This document shows, piece after piece, positions 1-9,465 of a DNA stretch of 43,225 nt. The notes under the pieces were generated by a model. It made no database searches and was not told the origin of the DNA. It saw nothing but the letters and a program-made list of their open reading frames with translations. Source of the stretch: Sulfuricurvum sp. (GTDB lineage: Bacteria > Campylobacterota > Campylobacteria > Campylobacterales > Sulfurimonadaceae); assembly GCA_024762585.1 (NCBI GenBank), contig JANTHE010000003.1, positions 1-43,225 on the forward strand, given 5' to 3'. The translations under genes were made by a program, and so were the position numbers. Each line of letters begins with the position of its first letter. The first letter of the stretch is position 1.

Positions 1-2311
1 TCAGACTGCTTTTCCTGTCACCGATCAGTATGAACCGCATTCCGTCCTTGCCATAGGTCGGAGGCGGCGGAACGTTGCGCAGCCTGAAATGATCGGCTTG
101 CGTTCCGCTCATGCCCGGCAGCAGCGCGATGGTCGGCCCCGTCACTGCCGCAGCCGCATTTCGCACGCCGTTGATCCCCGCTTCAAACCCTTCAATCCAG
201 AACCAGGTCTCGCTGTCGAGCAATCCGGCGTATCGCTTTTCGATCATCGCCCGAATCTCAACCCCGTCATCATAAAGTTGTAGGGAGGCAACCCGGCCGA
301 CAGGCACACCCTTTAACGTGATTTCGCTACCGGATTTCAGTCCCTGTCCCTCGGAGCTGAAAAGTGAAAACGTCTGATACTCCTGCGAGTCATCGTACAG
401 TGTAAACACTGCATCTTCCGCCTGCGCCGAAGCATTCGCGTCGGGTGTACTGAACGCCAGTCCGCCCCGTAGTATCGTCTCCAGCGATTCGGTTTTGATC
501 GACAAATTCGGAAGCGCCATTTTCAACTCCATGCCACTGGCGACGCTAAAGCGGGTCGAACGGTTGATTTTTTGGCTGAACGGATACGCGACAAAGAGGT
601 TTACAATGAAGTCATCTTCCGCCTCGTCATAGGCTACAGCAATAATCTCTCCGGCCTTGTTCTGCTTGTATAGCACCGGATCTCCGACCGAAAGGCTTCC
701 AATCTGCGGTACGCGCAGGCGCAGCGTTTTTCCCTTGCCCTCAAAATAGCGGTAGCGCATCAGCGTCTTTCGGTTTTTGAACAGTCGAAAGGCACGCCGT
801 TCGCTCTTTGCGGCGGCCACCGGTGTTTCGAATGCGATACCACCCGCTATGATCTCTTCGAGCGAACCGCTGTTGACATACATCCCGCTGAACGACACTT
901 CCGCTTCGAAACCGCTGCGAACATAGAAACGCGACGAGTCGTTGAGAAAGTGCGCATACTTTTTCCGGATGACCGCATCTGCCTCCAGACGCTGCGACGA
1001 AGATGAAAAGCCGATACCGGTGACCACCCCGACTTCGATATCTCTAAAAAAGATCGGCGTACCGTCACGAATGCCCTGCGCTTCGTCGATGCGGAGTTTC
1101 ACATGCATACCTTTGGGGGCCCTGGCCTCTTTTTCCAACACAAAACGGTGCTTCAATTTCGCATCGTTTTCTTCGGTCGAAAAAGCGATATAAGCCCCTC
1201 GCGCAATGGCGTCGAGCCCTTTTACCCCTTTTAAAGAGAGCTGCGGCCGAACGATCCAGAAATGCGCGTGCTCATTTGCCAAATGTCGGAACCGGCGATC
1301 CAGACGAATGGTAATCCGCGTGCAATCGTGCTTAGGAAGATAGGCGACATCTGTCACTTTGCCCGCTTCGATGCCATTGTAATATACACTCGAAAGATTT
1401 GGTTCAAGGTTGTAGGCTTGCGCGGATGTCAAGACAATGTCGTCGCTGGAGAGTCGTGCCGTGGTGTCATTGTCATACAGCGGGCGCTCGATGACTTTTA
1501 CCGTCACAGTTACGCCCTGCTCCGGCGAGTCGAACGCGATGCCGCCGACGAGCATCGTTGCCAGCGAATCGAACGAGAATTTGATTCCGGCCAGCGTCGC
1601 CTTGAGTTCCATGCCGCTGAGTTTCCAAAAGCGGCTCTCATTCTTGACTAGCCAGCTGTACTCCGGGTCGATATGCACCAAATACCGAACCCCGTCCTCG
1701 CGCAGCTCCTGCTTCACGACCTCGCCGACAACGAATTTGTGGTAGACAACCGGTGCGCCCGTTCCCAGAGATCCATCTGAAGATTTAAGCGAGACATAGA
1801 CGCCTTCGTCGGCAAATTTTGTCGGCAGTTTGTCCGTTCCGACAAATGAAAACTGCTTCGGAAGACGCTGAAGCTTCTCACGATTGATTTCGGCCGGAAC
1901 CGCCTCGATATAGATACCGCTGAGGATCGTCTCCAGGCCCGTCACTTCCGTCAAAGACACTTTGGGATAGACCATCACAAAGGTATTCCCTTTTCGTGCG
2001 ACGCCGTCGATCGCACGACGGTCGACGGTAATCGTCACATTCACTTTTCTCAAATCCCCGGAATCGATGGCAACATCACTAACGGTTCCGATCTTGATCC
2101 CTTTGTACAGCAATGGCGTCTTCCCGATCTCCACGCCGCTTCCGCTGTCGAACGTCACGACGATATCCACCCCTTTTTGGGCATAATATTTGTAGACCAT
2201 CCAACCCGCGATCATGAACGCGACGAGCGGTATCAGCCACACCAGCCAGAGTGTCCCGCGACCGCGCTCGACTGCCGCGGGCGGCTGCAAATTCTCTTGG
2301 GTTTCACTCAT
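1..2311 (-). CDS. letB: MCE-domain intermembrane lipid transport protein, LetB/PqiB family (partial, C-terminus beyond left edge)
   Basis: Hand translation from ATG at 2311 (MSETQENLQPPAAVERGRGTLWLVWLIPLVAFMIAGWMVYKYYAQKGVDIVVTFDSGSGVEIGKTPLLYKGIKIGTV...) is open for ~770 codons to the window edge. One N-terminal TM, then at least six MCE-like repeats with the pattern G..V..G.P(V/L).Y(K/H)...(V/I)G.V. Absent from the ORF track because its stop lies outside the window. Confidence 0.88.
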   Translation of the reverse strand, partial: MSETQENLQPPAAVERGRGTLWLVWLIPLVAFMIAGWMVYKYYAQKGVDIVVTFDSGSGVEIGKTPLLYKGIKIGTVSDVAIDSGDLRKVNVTITVDRRAIDGVARKGNTFVMVYPKVSLTEVTGLETILSGIYIEAVPAEINREKLQRLPKQFSFVGTDKLPTKFADEGVYVSLKSSDGSLGTGAPVVYHKFVVGEVVKQELREDGVRYLVHIDPEYSWLVKNESRFWKLSGMELKATLAGIKFSFDSLATMLVGGIAFDSPEQGVTVTVKVIERPLYDNDTTARLSSDDIVLTSAQAYNLEPNLSSVYYNGIEAGKVTDVAYLPKHDCTRITIRLDRRFRHLANEHAHFWIVRPQLSLKGVKGLDAIARGAYIAFSTEENDAKLKHRFVLEKEARAPKGMHVKLRIDEAQGIRDGTPIFFRDIEVGVVTGIGFSSSSQRLEADAVIRKKYAHFLNDSSRFYVRSGFEAEVSFSGMYVNSGSLEEIIAGGIAFETPVAAAKSERRAFRLFKNRKTLMRYRYFEGKGKTLRLRVPQIGSLSVGDPVLYKQNKAGEIIAVAYDEAEDDFIVNLFVAYPFSQKINRSTRFSVASGMELKMALPNLSIKTESLETILRGGLAFSTPDANASAQAEDAVFTLYDDSQEYQTFSLFSSEGQGLKSGSEITLKGVPVGRVASLQLYDDGVEIRAMIEKRYAGLLDSETWFWIEGFEAGINGVRNAAAAVTGPTIALLPGMSGTQADHFRLRNVPPPPTYGKDGMRFILIGDRKSSL

Positions 2312-2922
2312 GTTCTGCTCCTTTGCTGCATATCGAACAGCAGCCGTGGGTCAAAGACCTCGGTTGCCACCATTGTCATCACGACCGCCAGGGCAAAGGC
2401 CATTGCCGCCGGTCCCGTGACGATGGTCGCCAGTTCCCGAAACTGCACCAGCCCCACCATCAGCGCAACCACGAAAATATCGAGCATCGACCATTTCCCT
2501 ATAAAGTGAATCAGCCGGTAAAGTTTCAAACCGCCCATAATGCGTGCACGCCAGCGAAAATGGATGATCAGCAGCAGATACAGCATGACCGACACCTTGA
2601 AAAAGGGGACAAAGACACTGGCGGCAAAAATGACGAAGGCGATACCGTAGGCCCCGGTATGCAGGAAGTGAATGACACCGTCCATGATGGTTCCGGCATC
2701 GTCGCCGGCGATGGATTTCACCACCATCATCGGCAGCAGATTGGCCGGAACAAGAAACACAAGCCCCGACAGGACAAATCCCCAGCTCAATAGCAGCGCA
2801 TACGGGCGACGCTGGTGCAGATGCCCCCCGCAACGGTCGCAGCGTACAGCCGAAACGTCATGCAGTTTCTGACAATGCGTACAGAGCACTCTGTTCGCTT
2901 CGATATCATTCACATAAGGCAT
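2308..2922 (-). CDS. Paraquat-inducible protein A (PqiA/LetA) domain protein, second half
   Basis: 204 aa; N-terminal zinc ribbon CTHC..CDRCGG, four predicted TM helices; ATGA overlap with the downstream MCE gene. Confidence 0.85.
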   Translation of the reverse strand: MPYVNDIEANRVLCTHCQKLHDVSAVRCDRCGGHLHQRRPYALLLSWGFVLSGLVFLVPANLLPMMVVKSIAGDDAGTIMDGVIHFLHTGAYGIAFVIFAASVFVPFFKVSVMLYLLLIIHFRWRARIMGGLKLYRLIHFIGKWSMLDIFVVALMVGLVQFRELATIVTGPAAMAFALAVVMTMVATEVFDPRLLFDMQQRSRT

Positions 2923-3502
2923 CGCGGTCCCAAATATCGTCGGGGTTGAACCACATTGTAGTGATATAAAAGGTCATGGCGAAAAAGATAAAAATGATCA
3001 ACCCGGGACCGACATGCAGCGCCGCCATATCGGAGAGTTTGATAATGGCGACGGCAATACTGATGAGATAGACCTCCACCATCCCCCACTCCATGGCATG
3101 TTCATACGCGCGGTAATACCGTGCAACATACTTTGGCCGATACCCCAGGTGAAGCGGAATCAGTATCAGCAGCAGCAACAGCATTAACGTGACCGGCAAT
3201 ACAAGTGCGGTCAGGATCGAGAGCATCGCTATGGCAGGGTAGCCGTCGCGCACCAATCGCCAAAGGGCTTCGAACAGCGTGGCAGAAGAGTGCATGCCCA
3301 TGACATCCAGCGAAAGAATAGGCAAAAACGTCAAAGGAACAAACAGCAAAAGGGTCGTCACGGCCATGACAATGATACGCGAAAAAGGCTGCCCGCGCCG
3401 ATGCAGCAGCGCATTGCACCTCGGGCAGTGGTACTGCGAAGAGGAGAGATGATCGGGTAAAGCGACCAAAACGCCGCATTCATGACAGGCAGTCTGCTGC
3501 AT
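2906..3502 (-). CDS. Paraquat-inducible protein A (PqiA/LetA) domain protein, first half
   Basis: 198 aa; zinc ribbon CHECG..CPRCNALLHRR, TM helices; overlaps next gene by 17 bp. Confidence 0.85.
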   Translation of the reverse strand: MQQTACHECGVLVALPDHLSSSQYHCPRCNALLHRRGQPFSRIIVMAVTTLLLFVPLTFLPILSLDVMGMHSSATLFEALWRLVRDGYPAIAMLSILTALVLPVTLMLLLLLILIPLHLGYRPKYVARYYRAYEHAMEWGMVEVYLISIAVAIIKLSDMAALHVGPGLIIFIFFAMTFYITTMWFNPDDIWDRDALCE

Positions 3503-3559
3503 TCCGCCTCCGCTCAGATGATTTACACTATTGTAGCAAAAAGCGCGCTAGAGCAAAAT

Positions 3560-4927
3560 CTACCGTCGGCGGTCGATGATCTTTTTGGCATCCTTGATGA
3601 CGTCTTTGATGTTCAGGCGGATCCACTGCGCATCCATCCACTCTTCGGGACGGACCTCAACTCCCTGCACCAGAACGCCGAAATGAAGATGATCGCCCAT
3701 GGCGTAGCCGCTCATGCCGGTATTTCCAATCTGCGATCCGGCGTCGACGTGATCGCCCTGTGCGACCTGCAGGCTGGAACAGTGCCCATAGAGGGTATAA
3801 AGCCCGAGGCCATGCGCGAGTACCGGCATGTTTCCATAAATACCGTTATCGTCGGCGAACACGATCTCACCGGGATTTTTCGTCAGGATCTTGCCCATCT
3901 TGACACTGGCGAGGTCCAGACCCAGGTGGTATGATTCACTCACCTTCTTGCCCTGATAGTAATAGAGCCGGTGGTCACCGAAGCTGGCCACGACCTTCCC
4001 GTTGCGCAGCGGGTGAAAAGGTACCTGCTCGAAACTGTCGACCTGCTCATCCCCCACTTTGGACGTGATATCGTGTATCTGTTTTTCATTCTTCTCGCGC
4101 AGGGTTTCGTTCACGAACCGGAAACGCTCGATGGCATCGGCATTGGCGGGAGCGCCGTACATCTCGGCCAAATCCGCCACCTTGCCGTGCAAGAATCTAT
4201 CGCTGAGCTTGATCTTGGATAGCCGGTATTTCTTCTCTTTGAGGTAGAGCGGGATATGCGCCTTGGCGGTATTGCCGGCGACGTCGGTGGCGATCACCTG
4301 CGCCCGGAAGTTCTCCACGGTCACCGGCCATGCGATCAGGGCGACATAGTAGCCTTGCTCATAAAAAGGGTGTGCCTTGAAGCGTTTGCCGAAATTGGTC
4401 TCAATATAGAGCTCTTTAAGATTTTCGTCTTCCGCCTGAAAGACGACCAGAGCCGATCCGCCCTTCATGATTTTATAGGAGTTGGCCACGACACCGACTT
4501 TCGGACGACGCGAATCGATGGCAAGGGTTACGCTTTTGTGCGCCCGGTTGCCGGCAAAGAAGTTCCATCGGCTGGCATCGCGGGCTTCGACTTCGACGGT
4601 TACGCTGTCCGTCTTCAACCCGACAGTGCGTGCGGGCACTTTTAGCTCGAAAGTTTTTGACGTTTCCGGTGCGTTCAGCTGCGCTTCAGCCAGCACCCGG
4701 CTGTCACTGCCGCTTTTAAGCGTGATCTTATAATCGACAATGCCGCTGCGGTCGCTGATGGCAATCTTGAGCGGCGCGCGCCCGTTCCAATACCCACTGT
4801 TTTCGATGACGATCACCGGCGCTTTACGCTCGAACGTTTTGGAGGTGTACAGATAGACTCCCCCCGCAATGAGTGCAATCAGCACACCTAAAAACATAAT
4901 GCCGCCATACCCTTTTTTCCGTCTCAA
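3560..4927 (-). CDS. M23 family metallopeptidase (LytM-type peptidoglycan endopeptidase)
   Basis: 455 aa; N-terminal TM; C-terminal HLGLDLAS...GHCSSLQVAQGDHVDAGSQIGNTGMSGYAMGDHLHFGVLVQG is the M23 signature. Confidence 0.92.
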   Translation of the reverse strand: MRRKKGYGGIMFLGVLIALIAGGVYLYTSKTFERKAPVIVIENSGYWNGRAPLKIAISDRSGIVDYKITLKSGSDSRVLAEAQLNAPETSKTFELKVPARTVGLKTDSVTVEVEARDASRWNFFAGNRAHKSVTLAIDSRRPKVGVVANSYKIMKGGSALVVFQAEDENLKELYIETNFGKRFKAHPFYEQGYYVALIAWPVTVENFRAQVIATDVAGNTAKAHIPLYLKEKKYRLSKIKLSDRFLHGKVADLAEMYGAPANADAIERFRFVNETLREKNEKQIHDITSKVGDEQVDSFEQVPFHPLRNGKVVASFGDHRLYYYQGKKVSESYHLGLDLASVKMGKILTKNPGEIVFADDNGIYGNMPVLAHGLGLYTLYGHCSSLQVAQGDHVDAGSQIGNTGMSGYAMGDHLHFGVLVQGVEVRPEEWMDAQWIRLNIKDVIKDAKKIIDRRR

Positions 4928-5853
4928 TCCATCTCCTTTTTGATTGTATTTACCAATGCCTCGCTCAACTGCTGTAAAGAGATATCCCTTGCGATGAAGC
5001 CTGAGGCAAAGTGGTGTCCTCCACCTCCATAAGCAGACGCAATCTTTTCTACATCGATGCCGTCGTCTGTACGCAACGACACCTTGATGCTTCCATCCTC
5101 TTGCTCACGCAGCAATAGGGCAACATTCACTGTCGACAACCCCAGCGCACTGTGTAACGCCTCGTCACAGGCTGAAATGCCTCCCCCGCTTTGTTCGATC
5201 ATAAGCCGGCTTACTGCCATAAGAGCAATTCGGGCATCCCCTCTTAATTCCAGCGCCTCAAGTATCTTTGAGAGCAACCGAATCGATGCCAACGAACGCG
5301 TATGGAACAGTGCCTCGTTTACCTTTGTAATCTCAGCGCCTGCGTGCGCCAGTTCAGCCGCTGTTTCAAACACGTTCGCATCCGTTCGATGGCTCATAAA
5401 ACCCACTGTATCGTCAGCCAAACCGGCATAGAGCGCCGTTGCCATTTTTGCATTCAGCTTGATGGCCTCCATCCTGAACCAGTTGAGCAGAACCGAGGCA
5501 GTGCTGACTGCTGATGTATCAACGATAGCAAGATCTCCAAATCCGTTATTGCCACTGTGATGATCGACATTTACAAGTTCACATTCAGGACGTATACCCA
5601 GACGTGCTTCGCTGCCGCAATCAAAAGCTATCGCCAGCTCGATATCATCTCGCCATCGCGCAGTGCACTTTTGCGACCAGGGAATGCATGCCAACCGGTC
5701 ATCGATCGTTTCACTGGCACAGAACAAGGTCACCTTTTTCTCCAGCCGCAACAGATGGGCGTACATGGCACAGGCACATCCCATACTGTCGGCATCCGGA
5801 TGGACATGTGCAATTAATCCGATGTGCCGGGCCGCTTCAATCCGTGCGCGCAT
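4924..5853 (-). CDS. DHH family phosphoesterase (NrnA-like)
   Basis: 309 aa; HVHPDADSMGCA, NVDHHSGN, C-terminal GGGGHHFASGF (DHHA1). Confidence 0.9.
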   Translation of the reverse strand: MRARIEAARHIGLIAHVHPDADSMGCACAMYAHLLRLEKKVTLFCASETIDDRLACIPWSQKCTARWRDDIELAIAFDCGSEARLGIRPECELVNVDHHSGNNGFGDLAIVDTSAVSTASVLLNWFRMEAIKLNAKMATALYAGLADDTVGFMSHRTDANVFETAAELAHAGAEITKVNEALFHTRSLASIRLLSKILEALELRGDARIALMAVSRLMIEQSGGGISACDEALHSALGLSTVNVALLLREQEDGSIKVSLRTDDGIDVEKIASAYGGGGHHFASGFIARDISLQQLSEALVNTIKKEMD

Positions 5854-6671
5854 CAGTCCATTTTCATCGACATATCGATCCAGTTCGCCTGATGAATGAG
5901 CGAACCGGTACTGATGGCATCCACCCCGGTCGCGGCATAGGATTCAATGGTATGCAATGCGATATTGCCGCTCGCTTCGAGCCTGATGTGTGCGTAATTG
6001 GTGTTTTTATACACGACCACCTCACGCAGCTGCACCGGCGTCATGTTGTCGCACATCACAATATCGGCCCCGACTTCCATCGCTTTTTTCGCCATCTCGA
6101 AGGTCTCCGCCTCGATCTCGATCTTGGCCGTATAGGGGATGTTTTTTCTGGCCATAACCATAAAGGCGTCAAGGTCACTGATGGTGCGCAAGTGGGTGTC
6201 TTTGAGCATCAAACAGTCATCGAGCCCCAACCGGTGGTTCACCGCCCCTCCGATGCGCGTGGCGTATTTTTCGAATTCGCGCAGCATCGGTCGCGTCTTG
6301 CGGGTGTCGAGCAGCTTCGTGCCATACGGCTCGATCAGGTCCGCGTACCGACGTGTCAGCGTGGCAATGGAGCTGGCATGCAGCATCATGTTCAAAATGG
6401 TGCGCTCGGTCCGCAACAGCGTATGCGAATCGCCGCTGAAATGCGCGATCACCGCACCGGTCTCAAAACGCTCACCCTCTTTGACGAACCACTTCACATA
6501 GAGGTTCTCCATTTTCGCCAACCGGTCTATGTAAAGCACCCCCGCAAGCACGCCGTCACTTTTGGCGACAATTTTCGAAGAAGCCTCGACGCTCTCCGAT
6601 ACCCTAGCATAGAGATCGCCCCGCCCGACATCCTCGGCAATGACCGCTTCGATGAACCGATCGATATTCAT
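5853..6671 (-). CDS. nadC: Quinolinate phosphoribosyltransferase (carboxylating)
   Basis: 272 aa; DTRKTRPMLREFEKYATRIGGAVNHRLGLDDCLMLKDTHL; adjacent to nadA. Confidence 0.96.
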   Translation of the reverse strand: MNIDRFIEAVIAEDVGRGDLYARVSESVEASSKIVAKSDGVLAGVLYIDRLAKMENLYVKWFVKEGERFETGAVIAHFSGDSHTLLRTERTILNMMLHASSIATLTRRYADLIEPYGTKLLDTRKTRPMLREFEKYATRIGGAVNHRLGLDDCLMLKDTHLRTISDLDAFMVMARKNIPYTAKIEIEAETFEMAKKAMEVGADIVMCDNMTPVQLREVVVYKNTNYAHIRLEASGNIALHTIESYAATGVDAISTGSLIHQANWIDMSMKMD

Positions 6672-7663
6672 AACGCCATCATCCGCTCAAGCGCTGTTTT
6701 GGCCCAGACGCGCGTCTCGTCATCGACATGAATCTCGTTGATCGGTTCCCCGTCGTCTATGGCCTTGAGCGTGGCGTAGAGGTCCTCGAGCGTCGTCTCG
6801 TTCATCGTCGGACATTCGGGTTTGGTCGAGGAGAGCACATAGGTGTTTTTCGACCGCAGGCGGTTGACGAGGTTGAACTCTGTTCCCACCGCGACTTTCT
6901 GCTCTTCAGGCAGGTCGGCAATGTACTTGATAAGTTGGGATGTCGAGCCTGTAAAATCGGCTTCGGAGACGATGGCCGGGTCGCATTCGGGATGCACGGC
7001 AATCAGGATACCGGGGTATTTCTTGCGGTAAAAACGGATATCGTCGACCGTAAAGAGCTGATGCACGGAACAGAAGCCGTCATAACAGATGATGTCCGCT
7101 TCGCCAAGGTTCTCGTCGATCCCGATGACGGCCGATGCGAGCCCCATCATATTGGCGATGTTCTGTCCCAGACAGCGATCGGGCACGAACAGGATCTTTT
7201 TCCCCTCTTTGAGCGCTGTTTCGATGATCTTTTTCGCGTTGGAACTGGTGCAGACCATGCCGCCCATCTGTCCGACCTTTGCCTTGACCGCGGCGCTGGA
7301 GTTGATGTAGGTGATCGGCAGAATCTCCGCTTTGGGGATACCCGCCGCTTCCATCGCCTGTACCGACTCGTCGAAATAGAGCGAATCGATCATGCGCGCC
7401 ATCGCGCAGCAGGCGATTTTAGGCATAACCACCCGCTTTTCCGGGCTGAGGACCTTAACGCTCTCGCCCATGAAACCAACGCCGCAGAAGACGACAAACT
7501 CGCTGTCGTCGGCCTGGGTGCGTCTGGCCAGTTCCAGCGAATCGCCGGTAATATCTCCCATCTCGAAGACCTCATCGCGCTGGTAAAAGTGCGCGACGAC
7601 CGTCACGCTCAACTTCTCCTTCAGCGCCCGGATCTTCGCCTTGAGCTCTTCGGTCCTGTCCAC
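6668..7663 (-). CDS. nadA: Quinolinate synthase
   Basis: 331 aa; VVAHFYQRDEV, CGVGFMGESVKVLSP, FVPDRCLGQN, HPECDPAIV, GTEFNLVNRL. Confidence 0.97.
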   Translation of the reverse strand: MDRTEELKAKIRALKEKLSVTVVAHFYQRDEVFEMGDITGDSLELARRTQADDSEFVVFCGVGFMGESVKVLSPEKRVVMPKIACCAMARMIDSLYFDESVQAMEAAGIPKAEILPITYINSSAAVKAKVGQMGGMVCTSSNAKKIIETALKEGKKILFVPDRCLGQNIANMMGLASAVIGIDENLGEADIICYDGFCSVHQLFTVDDIRFYRKKYPGILIAVHPECDPAIVSEADFTGSTSQLIKYIADLPEEQKVAVGTEFNLVNRLRSKNTYVLSSTKPECPTMNETTLEDLYATLKAIDDGEPINEIHVDDETRVWAKTALERMMAL

Positions 7664-7770
7664 ATCACCACCTTATGTAAAATGCACTGTGTGCCTGTAT
7701 AATTAACCGAATTATAACCAAAGCGTCGTTACCATACCGCTTACACACCTAAACCCAAGGCCACATCTCA

Positions 7771-8385
7771 ATGGATTTTCTGACCAACATAAATGCCCAA
7801 TTTTATATTCTGGCCTATCTCGTCGGCGGCATCCCGTTCGGTCTTCTGCTGGCAAGGTTCTTCGCCGGTGTCGACATCAAGGCATCCGGTTCGAAAAGTA
7901 TCGGGGCCACCAATGTCCTGCGCGTCGTCAAAGAGCGTGACCCGGCACTGGCGAAAAAACTCGGCGCCGCGACCCTGGCGCTCGATGCGCTCAAAGGCGT
8001 TGCCGTCTTGCTCATCGCCAAAGCGTTCGGACTCAGCGAAGCGGCGCAGTGGGGTGTCGCCGTCCTCGCCGTCGCCGGCCACTGCTTCAGCCCATACCTG
8101 TGGTTCGAGGGTGGCAAAGGCATTGCCACGGGCATGGGGGTCATGCTCGTCATGCTGCCGGTCGAGACCGTCATCGCTCTCGCCGTATGGGGCATCATGG
8201 CCAAAACCGTCCGCATCTCCTCACTCTCCTCGCTGACCGGCGTGCTCGCGCTGCTGGCCGCCAGCTTCATCCTGCACCCGCAAATGGCGCACGCGCCGGT
8301 CATCTTGATTGTCATTGTTCTCTTTTACAAGCATATACCGAACATTGTCCGTCTCATCAAAGGCGAAGAAACACGCGTGGTATGA
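7771..8385 (+). CDS. plsY: Glycerol-3-phosphate acyltransferase PlsY
   Basis: 204 aa; GSKSIGATNVLRV, GHCFSPYLWFEGGKGIATGMGV motifs. Confidence 0.95.
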   Translation: MDFLTNINAQFYILAYLVGGIPFGLLLARFFAGVDIKASGSKSIGATNVLRVVKERDPALAKKLGAATLALDALKGVAVLLIAKAFGLSEAAQWGVAVLAVAGHCFSPYLWFEGGKGIATGMGVMLVMLPVETVIALAVWGIMAKTVRISSLSSLTGVLALLAASFILHPQMAHAPVILIVIVLFYKHIPNIVRLIKGEETRVV

Positions 8386-8705
8386 TGACCATTTCGATTC
8401 GGGAGCTCACCTTCGAATGCATCATCGGTATCTTAGATTTCGAGCGAACCGCACCGCAGCGTGTTATTATAGATACAACACTCTCTTATGAATTCATTTC
8501 AGATAATTACCTAGATTACGCTGCCGTTACCGAACATATAAAAGGTGAAATGCTCCGCCGACGCTTCAAACTTATTGAAGAAGCTTTGGCGTCACTCACC
8601 CGGACCTTAAAATCGGAATTTCCTGCGATAAGTGCTCTTGAAATCAGTATTACTAAACCCGACATCCTCCCTGATTGCCGGGTTAGCGTCACCAAAAAAG
8701 TGTAA
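8382..8705 (+). CDS. folB: Dihydroneopterin aldolase
   Basis: MMTISIRELTFECIIGILDFERTAPQRVIIDTTLSY...; start at 8382/8385 overlaps the plsY stop. The 8049 start in the ORF track is internal to plsY. Confidence 0.85.
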   Translation: MMTISIRELTFECIIGILDFERTAPQRVIIDTTLSYEFISDNYLDYAAVTEHIKGEMLRRRFKLIEEALASLTRTLKSEFPAISALEISITKPDILPDCRVSVTKKV

Positions 8706-8793
8706 TATTAAACTTTTTTGAAAAAAACTTTAAATTTTCCTAAAACTGTGCTATACTTCCGCCAAAATTTTTACGAAACAAGAGGATTAATGC

Positions 8794-9465
8794 ATGCGCA
8801 TTTTGATCATTGAAGACGAGATCACCCTGAACAAAACTCTGGCGGAAGGGCTCAAAGAGTTTGGGTACCAAAGCGACGTCGTCGAAACCCTCAAAGACGG
8901 CGAATACTATCTCGACATCCGTAACTACGACCTGATTCTGATGGACTGGATGCTGCCTGACGGCAACAGCGTCGATATCATCCCCGACATCAAGGCAAAC
9001 ACGCCTAAAACAGCCGTTGTCGTGCTTTCTGCACGCGATGACAACGAAAGTGAAATCACTGCTCTGCGCGCCGGTGCCGACGACTTTATCCGCAAACCGT
9101 TCGACTTCGATGTCCTTGTTGCCCGTCTTGAAGCGCGCCTGAGATTCGGCGGCAGCAACATCATCGAGATCGAAGAACTGATCATCAATCCTGAAGAAGA
9201 GAAAATCATTTACCAGGAGAAAGAGATCGAACTCAAGGGTAAACCCTTTGAAGTGCTCACCCATCTGGCGCGCCACCGCGATCAGATCGTTTCCAAAGAG
9301 CAGCTACTCGACGCTATCTGGGAAGAGCCCGAGCTCGTGACACCAAATGTCATCGAGGTCGCCATTAACCAGATTCGCCAGAAAATGGACAAACCACTCA
9401 ATATCACAACGATCGAAACCGTACGCCGCCGCGGGTACCGCTTTTGTTTTCCAAAAGAAGTATAA
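8794..9465 (+). CDS. OmpR-family response regulator
   Basis: 223 aa; receiver domain (IIEDE, DLILMDWMLP, SARDDNESE, KPFDFDVL) plus C-terminal winged helix (NVIEVAINQIRQKMD...VRRRGYRF). Confidence 0.93.
   Translation: MRILIIEDEITLNKTLAEGLKEFGYQSDVVETLKDGEYYLDIRNYDLILMDWMLPDGNSVDIIPDIKANTPKTAVVVLSARDDNESEITALRAGADDFIRKPFDFDVLVARLEARLRFGGSNIIEIEELIINPEEEKIIYQEKEIELKGKPFEVLTHLARHRDQIVSKEQLLDAIWEEPELVTPNVIEVAINQIRQKMDKPLNITTIETVRRRGYRFCFPKEV

Noticed and set aside
5604-6731. 375-aa plus-strand ORF over the DHH gene and nadC
   Set aside because: Antisense shadow of conserved genes; His/Arg-rich composition typical of reverse-frame artefacts.
8049-8381. Extended N-terminus of folB in the ORF track
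   Set aside because: Lies inside plsY in another frame; folB homology starts at MMTISIREL (8382/8385).
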